Positions 17,003 to 24,572 of a stretch of 64,000 nucleotides of DNA are shown in pieces. Under the pieces are notes generated by a model that made no database searches, was not told the origin of the DNA, and saw only the letters and a list, made by a program, of their open reading frames with translations. The translations under genes and the position numbers were made by a program. Origin of the DNA: Nocardiopsis alba DSM 43377 (GTDB lineage: Bacteria > Actinomycetota > Actinomycetes > Streptosporangiales > Streptosporangiaceae); the NCBI RefSeq assembly GCF_000341225.1, contig NZ_ANAC01000011.1, forward strand, positions 496,001-560,000, read 5' to 3'. Numbering within the stretch: position 1 is the stretch's first letter; every line of letters starts with the position of its first letter.

Positions 17003-19111
17003 ATGAGCAGATCTGCACCCCTGGGAGCGCCGGCCGAGGCGCAGAACGTCCTCGCGATCACACCCTTCCGAAGGCTGTGGGTCTCGCTTTCCCTCTCCAG
17101 CCTGGGTGACTGGCTGAGCCTGCTGGCGATGGTGTCCCTCGCGGCCATCTTCACCGCCGACGGCTCCCCCCTCGTCCACTACCTCGCGGTGGCGGCGGTC
17201 GTCGCCATCAAGCTCGCCCCCGCGATCCTCCTGAGCCCCCTGGCCGGGATCGTCGCCGACCGGCTGGACCGGCGGTGGACGATGGTCGGCGGCGACGTCC
17301 TGCGAGGCCTCCTCTACGTCTCCATCCCCGTCGTCGGTCTGCTGTTCCCGGGCTTCGCCCTCCAGTGGCTGCTGATCGCCGGCCTCCTGGCGGAGATCGT
17401 CGCCCTCTTCTGGACCCCGGCCAGGGACGCGACCATCCCCGGTCTGGTCCCCAAGAGGATGCTGGGGCAGGCCAACCGGCTCACCCTCCTGGCCACCTAC
17501 GGCGCCGCCCCGATCGCGGCCCTGCTCTTCGCGGCCCTGGCCTCGATCAGCAACCTGCTGGGCGTCCTGATGCCCTCGATGGCCGCCCCCGAGGCGGACG
17601 TCGCCCTCTACCTGAACGCCCTCACCTTCTTCGTCGCCGCGATCGTCGTCGCGGCCCTGCCGCTGCCCAAGCACGCGGTCTCCAAGACCCTGCTGAGCCC
17701 CAACCGCGACGCCGAACTGCTGCGCTCCATCGGCCGCGGCCGTGAGGCCGTCGGCTCGGGCCCGCTCGCGCGCGGCGTGGTCATCGCCCTGGCGGTCACC
17801 GCGGCCGCCGGCGGTCTGGTGATCGGCGTGGGTCGTCCGCACGTGGAGCACCTCGGCGCGGGCAACGCCGGTTTCGGTGTCCTGGTCGCCGCGCTCTTCC
17901 TCGGTCTGGGCCTCGGCCTGGTGGCCGCCCCGCGCGTTCTGAAGAAGTTCAGCCGCCGCCGTTTCCTCGGCCTGTCCGTGGTGCCGGTCGCGCTGGCCCT
18001 GATCATCACCGGGGCGATCGGCGACATGGTCCTGTCCGCCGTCCTGGCCCTGGTCCTCGGTATGGGCGCCGGCCTGACCTGGGCGACCGGGACCCGGCTG
18101 ATCGAGATCGACGTGGAGGACGAACAGCGCGAGCCCGCGTTCGCCCTCCTGCACGCCACCGGCCGGATCGCCCTGCTCGCGGCGGCGATCCTGGCCCCGC
18201 TGGCGGCCGGTCTGGCCGGCGACCACGAGATCCCGCTGGGAGGCCCGCTCAGCTACGACCTGAACGGCAGCGGAGTGGTGCTGCTGGTCGGCGGTCTCCT
18301 CGCCCTGATCCTGGCCGTGGTGAGCTATCGACAGGCCCAGGGCGACGACCCCGAGGCCGGCCCCGGCCTGTTGCCGGAACTGTTCGCGGCCCTGCGCGGG
18401 ATCGACCCCGAGGTCGACGAGGGGGAACGCCCCGAGATCACCGGCACCTTCATCGTCCTGGAGGGCGGCGAGGGCGCGGGCAAGTCCACCCAGGTCCGCG
18501 ACCTGACGGTGTGGCTGCGCGAACAGGGCTTCGACGTCGTGGGCACCCGGCAGCCGGGCGCCACCAAGCTGGGGATGCGGCTCCGCGGCATCCTGCTCGA
18601 CCGGGAGAACTCCCACATCACCGACCGGGCCGAGGTCCTGCTCTACGCGGCCGACAAGGCCGACCACGTGGAGCAGGAGATCCTTCCGGCCCTGCGCCGG
18701 GGCGCGGTGGTGATCAGCGATCGCTACATCGACTCCATGCTCGCCTACCAGGGCGCCGGGCGCTCCCTGGACACGGAGGAGGTCCAGGAGATCAGCTCTT
18801 GGGCGACGCAGGGCCTGGTCCCGGACCTGACGGTGTTGCTGGACGTACGGCCCGAGGACGGCCTGTCCCGTCTGGGCGGCCCGGCCGACCGGATCGAGTC
18901 GGAGTCGGTCGAGTTCCACGACCGGGTCCGCAAGGGCTTCCGGGCGCTGGCCGAGGAGCACCCGGAGCGGTACCTGGTGTTGGACGCCCGTGAACCGCAG
19001 GAGAAGATCGCCCGGGAGATCCAGCGACGGGTGCGTCCGCTGCTGCCGGACCCGATCGACGCGGACTCGGAGGCGGTCACCGGCATGATCCCGGTGATCA
19101 AGCCCGAATAG
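17003..19111 (+). CDS. tmk: Fusion of an MFS-like membrane domain with thymidylate kinase
   Basis: 702 residues in two parts. Residues 1-450 form a membrane domain with about 10-12 hydrophobic segments and an MFS-like loop (GIVADRLDRRWTMVGG). Residues 480-690 are a complete dTMP kinase: P-loop GGEGAGKST at 488-496, TRQPGATKLG, ISDRYIDSMLAYQGAGR, and LDVRPEDGLSRLG. The enzyme phosphorylates dTMP to dTDP for DNA synthesis. The fusion and its place between topA and holB are typical of Streptomyces and relatives; the role of the membrane half is unknown. The start is leaderless-like. Confidence 0.93.
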   Translation: MSRSAPLGAPAEAQNVLAITPFRRLWVSLSLSSLGDWLSLLAMVSLAAIFTADGSPLVHYLAVAAVVAIKLAPAILLSPLAGIVADRLDRRWTMVGGDVLRGLLYVSIPVVGLLFPGFALQWLLIAGLLAEIVALFWTPARDATIPGLVPKRMLGQANRLTLLATYGAAPIAALLFAALASISNLLGVLMPSMAAPEADVALYLNALTFFVAAIVVAALPLPKHAVSKTLLSPNRDAELLRSIGRGREAVGSGPLARGVVIALAVTAAAGGLVIGVGRPHVEHLGAGNAGFGVLVAALFLGLGLGLVAAPRVLKKFSRRRFLGLSVVPVALALIITGAIGDMVLSAVLALVLGMGAGLTWATGTRLIEIDVEDEQREPAFALLHATGRIALLAAAILAPLAAGLAGDHEIPLGGPLSYDLNGSGVVLLVGGLLALILAVVSYRQAQGDDPEAGPGLLPELFAALRGIDPEVDEGERPEITGTFIVLEGGEGAGKSTQVRDLTVWLREQGFDVVGTRQPGATKLGMRLRGILLDRENSHITDRAEVLLYAADKADHVEQEILPALRRGAVVISDRYIDSMLAYQGAGRSLDTEEVQEISSWATQGLVPDLTVLLDVRPEDGLSRLGGPADRIESESVEFHDRVRKGFRALAEEHPERYLVLDAREPQEKIAREIQRRVRPLLPDPIDADSEAVTGMIPVIKPE

Positions 19112-19120
19112 GAGCGTGAT

Positions 19121-19157
19121 CGAGGGCCCCTCGCCGATCTTCGGTGAGGGGCCCTCG
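19121..19157. terminator. Bidirectional hairpin between tmk and the convergent gene
   Basis: CGAGGGCCCCTC and GAGGGGCCCTCG enclose a second small stem (CCGA/TCGG). It lies between two convergent genes and probably serves both strands. Confidence 0.75.
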
Positions 19158-19162
19158 TCGTG

Positions 19163-19984
19163 TCAGCGGGTGAGGGTCCAGTCGCCGCCGCGGCGGGCCC
19201 CGATCTCCAGGACGACCGTCCCCTCCCGCAGGGGCGCGCTCTCGTCGAGGGGCCCGTCCGACAGGACCATCGAGTCGCCGAGGTCCTCCAGGGTCCGGCT
19301 CCTGACGCTGAACGGCCCCTCCTCCTCGTAGGTCATCCTCAGGTCGTCCATGTCGTTGGGCGCCCACCAGAGCTGGACGACCTCGTCACCGGAGCCGGAG
19401 AAGACATCGTCCTCCGGTTCCCAGGGGACCGCGGCCGTCAGAGGTTCCACGACGAGCTCCCAGGCGCCTTCGGTCTCGACGCTCAGGTAGGCGATCTCCT
19501 CGTGCTGGAACGACGGGCCGAGCAGGCGACGTCCTTCATAGGGGCCCTCGGCCCATTCCACCCGGTTCATGGTCTCGCGGTCGGATTCCATGGCCCACAC
19601 CATGAACTCTCCTTCCCCTTCATGGCGGAAGGAGAGGATCCGGGTGTCCTCGAAGGGGTCTCCCAGGTCGAGGAGGGTGTCACCGGTGCCGGAGCCCGAC
19701 AGGGTCTCGGGTTCGGGGAAGGGCGGTGGATCGATCGCCTCCGGTGTCCCCCTCCGTTCGGTGGGCTCGTCGTCCACCCCACCGGCCTCAATGGTCGTCT
19801 CGGGGGTCGTGGGCGAGGCGTCGGCCGTAGGGGGTTCCGAGGCGCCGTCGGGGACCGATCGAAGGAGGGCGGCGATGGTGACCAGGACGAGGAAGACGGT
19901 CGCCAGACCGGCGCCGCCCAGCGCGACGAGGGTTCCGGTGGACAGACGGTGGGAGGCGGGTCCGGAGGGAGGGGGTGCGGTCAC
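19163..19984 (-). CDS. Membrane-anchored protein with two beta-rich repeats (paralogue of 20092 gene)
   Basis: 273 residues on the minus strand, with a short cytosolic N-terminus, a TM segment at about 18-40 (LVALGGAGLATVFLVLVTIAALL), a Pro/Thr/Glu linker, then two similar units of about 75 residues. Each begins with SGSG-D-V/L-L and ends with a W-x-(L/V) strand (GAWELVVEPL; GDWTLTR). The extracellular half matches the neighbouring gene over its full length (PFPEPETLSGSG vs AFPEPETLEYSG), so the pair is a tandem duplication. I do not recognise a named family. An adhesin-like or cargo-binding surface domain is possible, but that is a guess. Confidence 0.75.
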   Translation of the reverse strand: MTAPPPSGPASHRLSTGTLVALGGAGLATVFLVLVTIAALLRSVPDGASEPPTADASPTTPETTIEAGGVDDEPTERRGTPEAIDPPPFPEPETLSGSGTGDTLLDLGDPFEDTRILSFRHEGEGEFMVWAMESDRETMNRVEWAEGPYEGRRLLGPSFQHEEIAYLSVETEGAWELVVEPLTAAVPWEPEDDVFSGSGDEVVQLWWAPNDMDDLRMTYEEEGPFSVRSRTLEDLGDSMVLSDGPLDESAPLREGTVVLEIGARRGGDWTLTR

Positions 19985-20091
19985 GAGGACTCCGTGCTCT
20001 CGGGGGACGACGAGGCTCCCATTGTGACCGCTCGAAGGATCCCCGTCGTGGCCCGGGCCGGAGGCGGTCGCCCCCGGCCCGGCTCATCGGG

Positions 20092-20832
20092 TCAGCGGGT
20101 GAAGGTCCAGTTCCCGTCCGCCGTCACCGCGAGCAGCAGCGTGCCCGCGGCCAGGGAGACCTCTCCTTCGTAGGCGCCGATCTCGTTGACGAGCAGGTCC
20201 CGGTCGGTGCTGGTGTAACTCCAGATGGCGAAGTTGCTCGCTCCGTCGTGCGTCATGCTCAGAGCGGTGATGCCCTCGGGGGTCCAGGCCAGTTGGACGA
20301 CCTCGTCTCCGGCACCGACGAATTCGTCCTCGTCCTCTCCCCACGAGACGGCGGTGGACAGGGGCTCCAGGGTGATCTCCCAGGATCCGTCCGCGCTGAT
20401 CTCCAAGGCGGCGGCCTCCTCGCGCTCGCCGGCGTTGTAGAGGACCCGGCCCTCGTAGGCGCCGATGACGTTGGCGAGCATGTCGCTGTTGTCGCCGCCG
20501 GAGGTCAGGGTGCGCACGGTGAAGTTCGAGGCTCCGCCGTGGCTCAAGGTGGCGATGCGGGCGTCGTCATGGAGGTCGATCTCGACGACGGAGTCGCCGA
20601 CCCCGCTGTACTCCAACGTCTCGGGCTCGGGGAACGCCGGCTCCTCCTCCTCTTCCTCCTCCACGGCCTGTTCGTTCTCCGCCTCGGTGACGGCCTCCGG
20701 TGCGGACGTGGCACGGGGCTCACGAGGGGGGTCGTCCGAGAGCACCGACATACACGCCCCCATCAAGAGGAGGACGAGAAGGATGGCGACGGCCCCTCCG
20801 CAGCCGAGAGCGGCTTTCGCGCCGGTCGACAT
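20092..20832 (-). CDS. Membrane-anchored two-repeat protein, N-terminus frameshifted
   Basis: From ATG 20832 (minus strand) the product is 246 residues: TM segment AAIL-type (GGAVAILLVLLLMGACMSVL), acidic linker with an eight-Glu-rich run, then two repeats like those of the 19163 gene. Upstream, a different frame encodes a typical Pro/Gly-rich start (MSQPPPPPHPPHGHGP...) from ATG 20965. The two frames would join as ...SQNPP-APSPKRG if the run of seven C at 20867-20873 (G on the plus strand) were six. So the intact gene probably spans 20092-20965, and the frame is broken by one base. This is a sequencing error, a mutation or slippage. Confidence 0.7.
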   Translation of the reverse strand: MSTGAKAALGCGGAVAILLVLLLMGACMSVLSDDPPREPRATSAPEAVTEAENEQAVEEEEEEEPAFPEPETLEYSGVGDSVVEIDLHDDARIATLSHGGASNFTVRTLTSGGDNSDMLANVIGAYEGRVLYNAGEREEAAALEISADGSWEITLEPLSTAVSWGEDEDEFVGAGDEVVQLAWTPEGITALSMTHDGASNFAIWSYTSTDRDLLVNEIGAYEGEVSLAAGTLLLAVTADGNWTFTR

Positions 20833-21205
20833 ACCCCGCTTCGGGGAGGGCGCAGGGGGGGTTCTGGGACGGTCCGTGCGGCCCGGGGCCGTAAGGGCCC
20901 TGGGGGTACGGGGAGCCCGGGCCGTGGCCGTGGGGCGGGTGCGGTGGGGGAGGTGGCTGGGACATGGTCGCTCCGACCGTTTCGGGGGACAGGGGGATGC
21001 CACGGATGCGGAGCGGGCGCGTGTGGTCGAGCACCAATCTAGTCGAAATGCCCGAAGGGTTGGGTTCTGGCCGCTGCCGGCCTCGCCCCCTGGGAGGTGC
21101 GACGGCCGAAGGCCCACAGGGAAGAGGGGCTGTGGAAAACGGTCCGGGTGTCGTCGGGGACTTCTATCCTGGGGACGGACATTCCACGTGGCCCGGGGGG
21201 CAAGC

Positions 21206-22378
21206 TTGACGGTCTTCGACGACCTCGTCGGCCAGGAGGCGGCGAGCGCACAGCTGAGTCGGGCGGTCGCCGGCGCCGCCGACCTCATCGCGGGCGGGAA
21301 GGGCGCCGGGATGACGCACGCCTGGCTGTTCACCGGCCCGCCGGGGTCCGGAAGGGAGGAGGCCGCGCGGGCCTTCGCCGCGGCCCTTCAATGTCCCGAC
21401 GGCGGCTGTGGCCACTGCGATTCCTGCCATCAGGTCCTCGCCGGCACCCACCCGGACGTGCTCTACGTACGCCCCAGCGGGCTGAGCTTCGGTGTGGCCG
21501 CCACCCGTGACCTGGTCCTGCGCGCGGGTTCCAAGCCGTCCGGCGGCAACTTCCGGATCGTGCTCTTCGAGGACGCCGACCGTGCCACGGAGGCGGCCTC
21601 CAACGCCCTGCTCAAGGCGGTGGAGGAACCCTCTCCCCGAACGGTGTGGCTGCTGTGCACGCCCACCCCCGACGACCTGCTGATCACCATCCGTTCCCGG
21701 TGCCGGCTGGTCACCCTCGCCACCCCGGGCACCCGCCAGATCGTCGACGCCCTGGTCATGCGCGAGGGCGTGGACACCGTCACCGCCGAATCGGCGGCCC
21801 GGGCCTCGGCCGGCCGTATGGACCGGGCGCGGCAGCTCGCCACCGACCCGGAGGCGCGTCGCCGCCGTGAGGAGGTGCTGGCCATCCCGGCGAGGCTCGA
21901 CGGGCTCGGTGCCTGCGTCACCGCGGCCGCCCGGCTGTACGAGATCGCCGAGGAGGAGTCCAAGGCGCTCACCACGGCCCTCAACGAGAAGGAGAAGGAC
22001 GAGCTCAAGGCGGCCTTCGGCGAGGGCTCCACCGGTAAGGGGGTGGCCAAGGCGGTCCGGGGCGCGGCGGGTGCCCTCAAGGACCTGGACGAGCGCCAGA
22101 AACGTCGGGCCACCCGGATCAAACGCGATTCCTACGATCGGGCCCTGCTCGACTTGGCGGCCTTCTACCGGGACGTGCTCGCCCTCCAACTCGGGGCCAC
22201 CGTGGAGCTGTCCACCGGGGAACGTTCCGGGGACCTGGAGCGGATCGCCCGCGCGGGTACCCCGGAGTCCACGCTCCGCCGTATCGACGCGATCATGGCC
22301 TGTCGTGAGCGGATCGCCGCCAACGTGCATCCGCAGATCGCCATGGAGGCGATGACCTCCGCCCTGTTGGCGGGTTGA
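21206..22378 (+). CDS. holB: DNA polymerase III subunit delta'
   Basis: 390-residue clamp-loader subunit. It starts TVFDDLVGQEAA, has a P-loop-like GPPGSGREEAARAF in which the usual Lys-Thr is replaced by Arg-Glu (delta' is a non-ATPase), a zinc-binding C-x8-C-x2-C-x2-C set (CPDGGCGHCDSC), and NALLKAVEEPSPRT (sensor region with SRC at IRSRCR). The TTG at 21206 gives the start seen in relatives (MTVFDDLVGQ). TATCCT at 21165-21170 may be its -10. Follows tmk as in Streptomyces; its stop overlaps the next reading frame. Confidence 0.93.
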   Translation: MTVFDDLVGQEAASAQLSRAVAGAADLIAGGKGAGMTHAWLFTGPPGSGREEAARAFAAALQCPDGGCGHCDSCHQVLAGTHPDVLYVRPSGLSFGVAATRDLVLRAGSKPSGGNFRIVLFEDADRATEAASNALLKAVEEPSPRTVWLLCTPTPDDLLITIRSRCRLVTLATPGTRQIVDALVMREGVDTVTAESAARASAGRMDRARQLATDPEARRRREEVLAIPARLDGLGACVTAAARLYEIAEEESKALTTALNEKEKDELKAAFGEGSTGKGVAKAVRGAAGALKDLDERQKRRATRIKRDSYDRALLDLAAFYRDVLALQLGATVELSTGERSGDLERIARAGTPESTLRRIDAIMACRERIAANVHPQIAMEAMTSALLAG

Positions 22379-22455
22379 ACACCGCGGCCCCAGGGGCCGG
22401 GTATCGGCCCGATCCGCGAGAATCGGGGCACGACGACGAGTGGAGGCGGATACGG

Positions 22456-24015
22456 GTGGGTGCCAGGGTGCGTGTGGGGGCGACACTGCTCGCCGGAGCG
22501 GTGCTGCTCTCCGGATGTGGTCTCGGTGGTGGGGACACGGCAGGTGAGGACGGCGGGGCGCCCGTGGAGTTCACCGAGCAGGAACTCGCCTGGGAGGAGT
22601 GCGAGAGCGGCCTTCCCGGCAGTGAATGCGCGGTCTTCGAAGTGCCGATGGACTACGACGCCCCCGATGGGGAACGGATCGAGATCGCGGTCAAGCGCGT
22701 CCCCGCGACCGGGGACGAGGCCCTGGGGTCCCTGGTGGTCAACCCCGGTGGTCCGGGGGGATCCGGATACGACTTCGTCGATCACTCTCCGTACACCGTG
22801 AGCGAGGCCGTGCGCGCGAACTTCGACGTGGTGGGCTTCGACCCTCGGGGTGTGGGCCGCAGTACACCTCTGACCTGTCTGGACACCGAGGAGATCGACG
22901 ACCTTCTCGGTACCGACTACGGCACCGGGCGGGGCGCCGACGACCTCGCCGACCTCAGCCCCGAGGGCCTGGAGCAGATCGAGGACACGAGCCGGTCGTT
23001 CGTCGAGGCCTGCGAGGAGAACGCGCCCGACCTCATGCGCAACATGGGGACCGCCGACGTCGCCCGGGACATGGACCTGCTGCGCGCGCTGCTCGGCGAC
23101 GACCGGCTGACCTACCTGGGGGCCTCCTACGGCACCCACATCGGCGCGCAGTACGCCGAACAGTTCCCCGATCGGGTACGCGCGCTGGTCCTCGACGGAG
23201 CGGTCGACCCGAGCCAGGACCAGCTGAGCGTCAGCGTTCAACAGGCCACCGGTTTCGAGACCGCGCTCAGGGCCTTCGTCGAGGATTGCCTGGGAACGGC
23301 GGAATGCCCGATCGGTGAGCGGGGCGACACGGTCGAGGAGGGCATCGCGAACCTGGAGGCCTTCCTGGACGAGGTCGCCGTCGAACCGTTGGACACCGCC
23401 ACGGACGACGGGCGTGAGCTCAACAAGGCCCGCGCCGAGCTCGGTGTGCTCGCGGCCCTGTACACGGAGAGCTGGTGGCCGCGGGTGCGGGAGGCGCTCA
23501 CCGACGCGATGGAGGGCGGGGACGGTACCGGCCTGCTGTTGCTCGGCGACGACCTTTACGGGCGCGGGGACCGTGCCGAGTACGAGAACTCCACGGCGGC
23601 CCTCATGGCGGTGAACTGTTCGGACTCTCCGGCACCGCGCGAGCTGGAGGCCTACGCGGAGGCGGCGGCCCTGGCGGGCGAGGAGTCCCCGGTCTTCGGC
23701 CCGACGTTGGCCTGGGGTGCTCTGCCCTGCGCCTTCTGGCCGGAGGAGGCGGTGGCCCCGCAGGCCGAGCTGAACGCGGCCGGCGCCGATCCGATCATGG
23801 TGCTGGGGACCACGCGCGATTCGGCCACCCCCTACGCCTGGTCGGAGGCGCTCGCCGATCAGTTGGAGTCGGGTTTCCTCGTCACCCGGGACGGCGATGG
23901 CCACACCGGCTACCGGATGGGCGACGACTGCGTGGACGAGATCGTCGACGGCTACCTGCTGGAGCTGTCCGTGCCTGAGGACGGCGGGGTCTGCGCCGCG
24001 GCCCTCGCGGGCTGA
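22456..24015 (+). CDS. Secreted alpha/beta-hydrolase lipoprotein, TAP-type tripeptidyl aminopeptidase family
   Basis: 519 residues from GTG 22456 (behind GAGGCGG); an in-frame TTG at 22375 would overlap holB but would put about 27 polar residues before the signal. The signal peptide ends in a lipobox LLSGC, so it is a lipoprotein. The hydrolase fold has VNPGGPGGSGYDF (oxyanion region), GFDPRGVGRSTPL, GASYGTHIGAQYA with the nucleophile Ser in G-A-S-Y-G, and a C-terminal TAP-like domain with LGTTRDSATPY and DGDGHTGY supplying the Asp/His. Homologues release N-terminal tripeptides or hydrolyse esters outside the cell. Confidence 0.9.
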   Translation: MGARVRVGATLLAGAVLLSGCGLGGGDTAGEDGGAPVEFTEQELAWEECESGLPGSECAVFEVPMDYDAPDGERIEIAVKRVPATGDEALGSLVVNPGGPGGSGYDFVDHSPYTVSEAVRANFDVVGFDPRGVGRSTPLTCLDTEEIDDLLGTDYGTGRGADDLADLSPEGLEQIEDTSRSFVEACEENAPDLMRNMGTADVARDMDLLRALLGDDRLTYLGASYGTHIGAQYAEQFPDRVRALVLDGAVDPSQDQLSVSVQQATGFETALRAFVEDCLGTAECPIGERGDTVEEGIANLEAFLDEVAVEPLDTATDDGRELNKARAELGVLAALYTESWWPRVREALTDAMEGGDGTGLLLLGDDLYGRGDRAEYENSTAALMAVNCSDSPAPRELEAYAEAAALAGEESPVFGPTLAWGALPCAFWPEEAVAPQAELNAAGADPIMVLGTTRDSATPYAWSEALADQLESGFLVTRDGDGHTGYRMGDDCVDEIVDGYLLELSVPEDGGVCAAALAG

Positions 24016-24120
24016 CGAGGCGGCATCGGGGGACCGTCTCCGTTCGGCCGGGGTGTACGCCCCACTCTCCGAAGGCGCTAGACTGGTTCCTGCTTCGCCA
24101 CGTGCGACACGTGGCGACGT

Positions 24121-24193
24121 GCCGCCTTAGCTCAGTCGGCAGAGCGATTCACTCGTAATGAATAGGTCATCGGTTCGATTCCGATAGGCGGCT
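24121..24193 (+). tRNA. tRNA-Thr (anticodon CGT)
   Basis: 73 nt: acceptor GCCGCCT pairs with AGGCGGC, discriminator T, no CCA encoded. The anticodon loop CTCGTAA gives CGU, decoding ACG. The T loop is GGTTCGATTCC. TAGACT at 24079-24084 is a likely -10. Confidence 0.95.
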
Positions 24194-24200
24194 CGGCCCT

Positions 24201-24240
24201 CTCAGGCCCGTCCGGGACACCCGGACGGGCCTGAGGCGTT
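24201..24240 (+). terminator. Terminator after tRNA-Thr
   Basis: CTCAGGCCCGTCCGG and CCGGACGGGCCTGAG with a 5-nt loop, followed by GCGTTT. It directly follows the tRNA. Confidence 0.85.
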
Positions 24241-24572
24241 TCCGGGGGCGGTCGCACGGCGACGGCCCCCGGGACACCGGCGGACGCCACGGTGCATGGC
24301 GCATCGGCGCCACCTCCCGGGAGCTCTACGACGCTACGCTCCGCCGCGCCATCGCCGACGACGGGACCACGGCGCCATCGGCCCGGCGGGAACCGAGACG
24401 AAGATCGAGGACGGGGTGTTCTCCGAAAGCCGGGGCCACGGGCGCGACGGATTCTGACCGACCCTGGCCACAAGGGGGTGCGTCGTCTCGGATTCCCCGT
24501 CTCTGAGGTGGATACGGTACATATCGCAGACCCTCTGGCGCGGCGTGGCGGCCGCTACCCCCTTGGGAGTCG
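24241..24572. other. Upstream region of the beta-helix/AAA gene
   Basis: 332 nt with no supported gene. GATACGGTACAT near 24510 could supply a -10. Nothing else stands out. Confidence 0.35.

Noticed and set aside
21324-21420. holB as an active clamp-loader ATPase (gamma/tau)
   Set aside because: The P-loop Lys-Thr is replaced (GPPGSGREE) and the length fits delta', so it is assigned as the non-ATPase delta' subunit.
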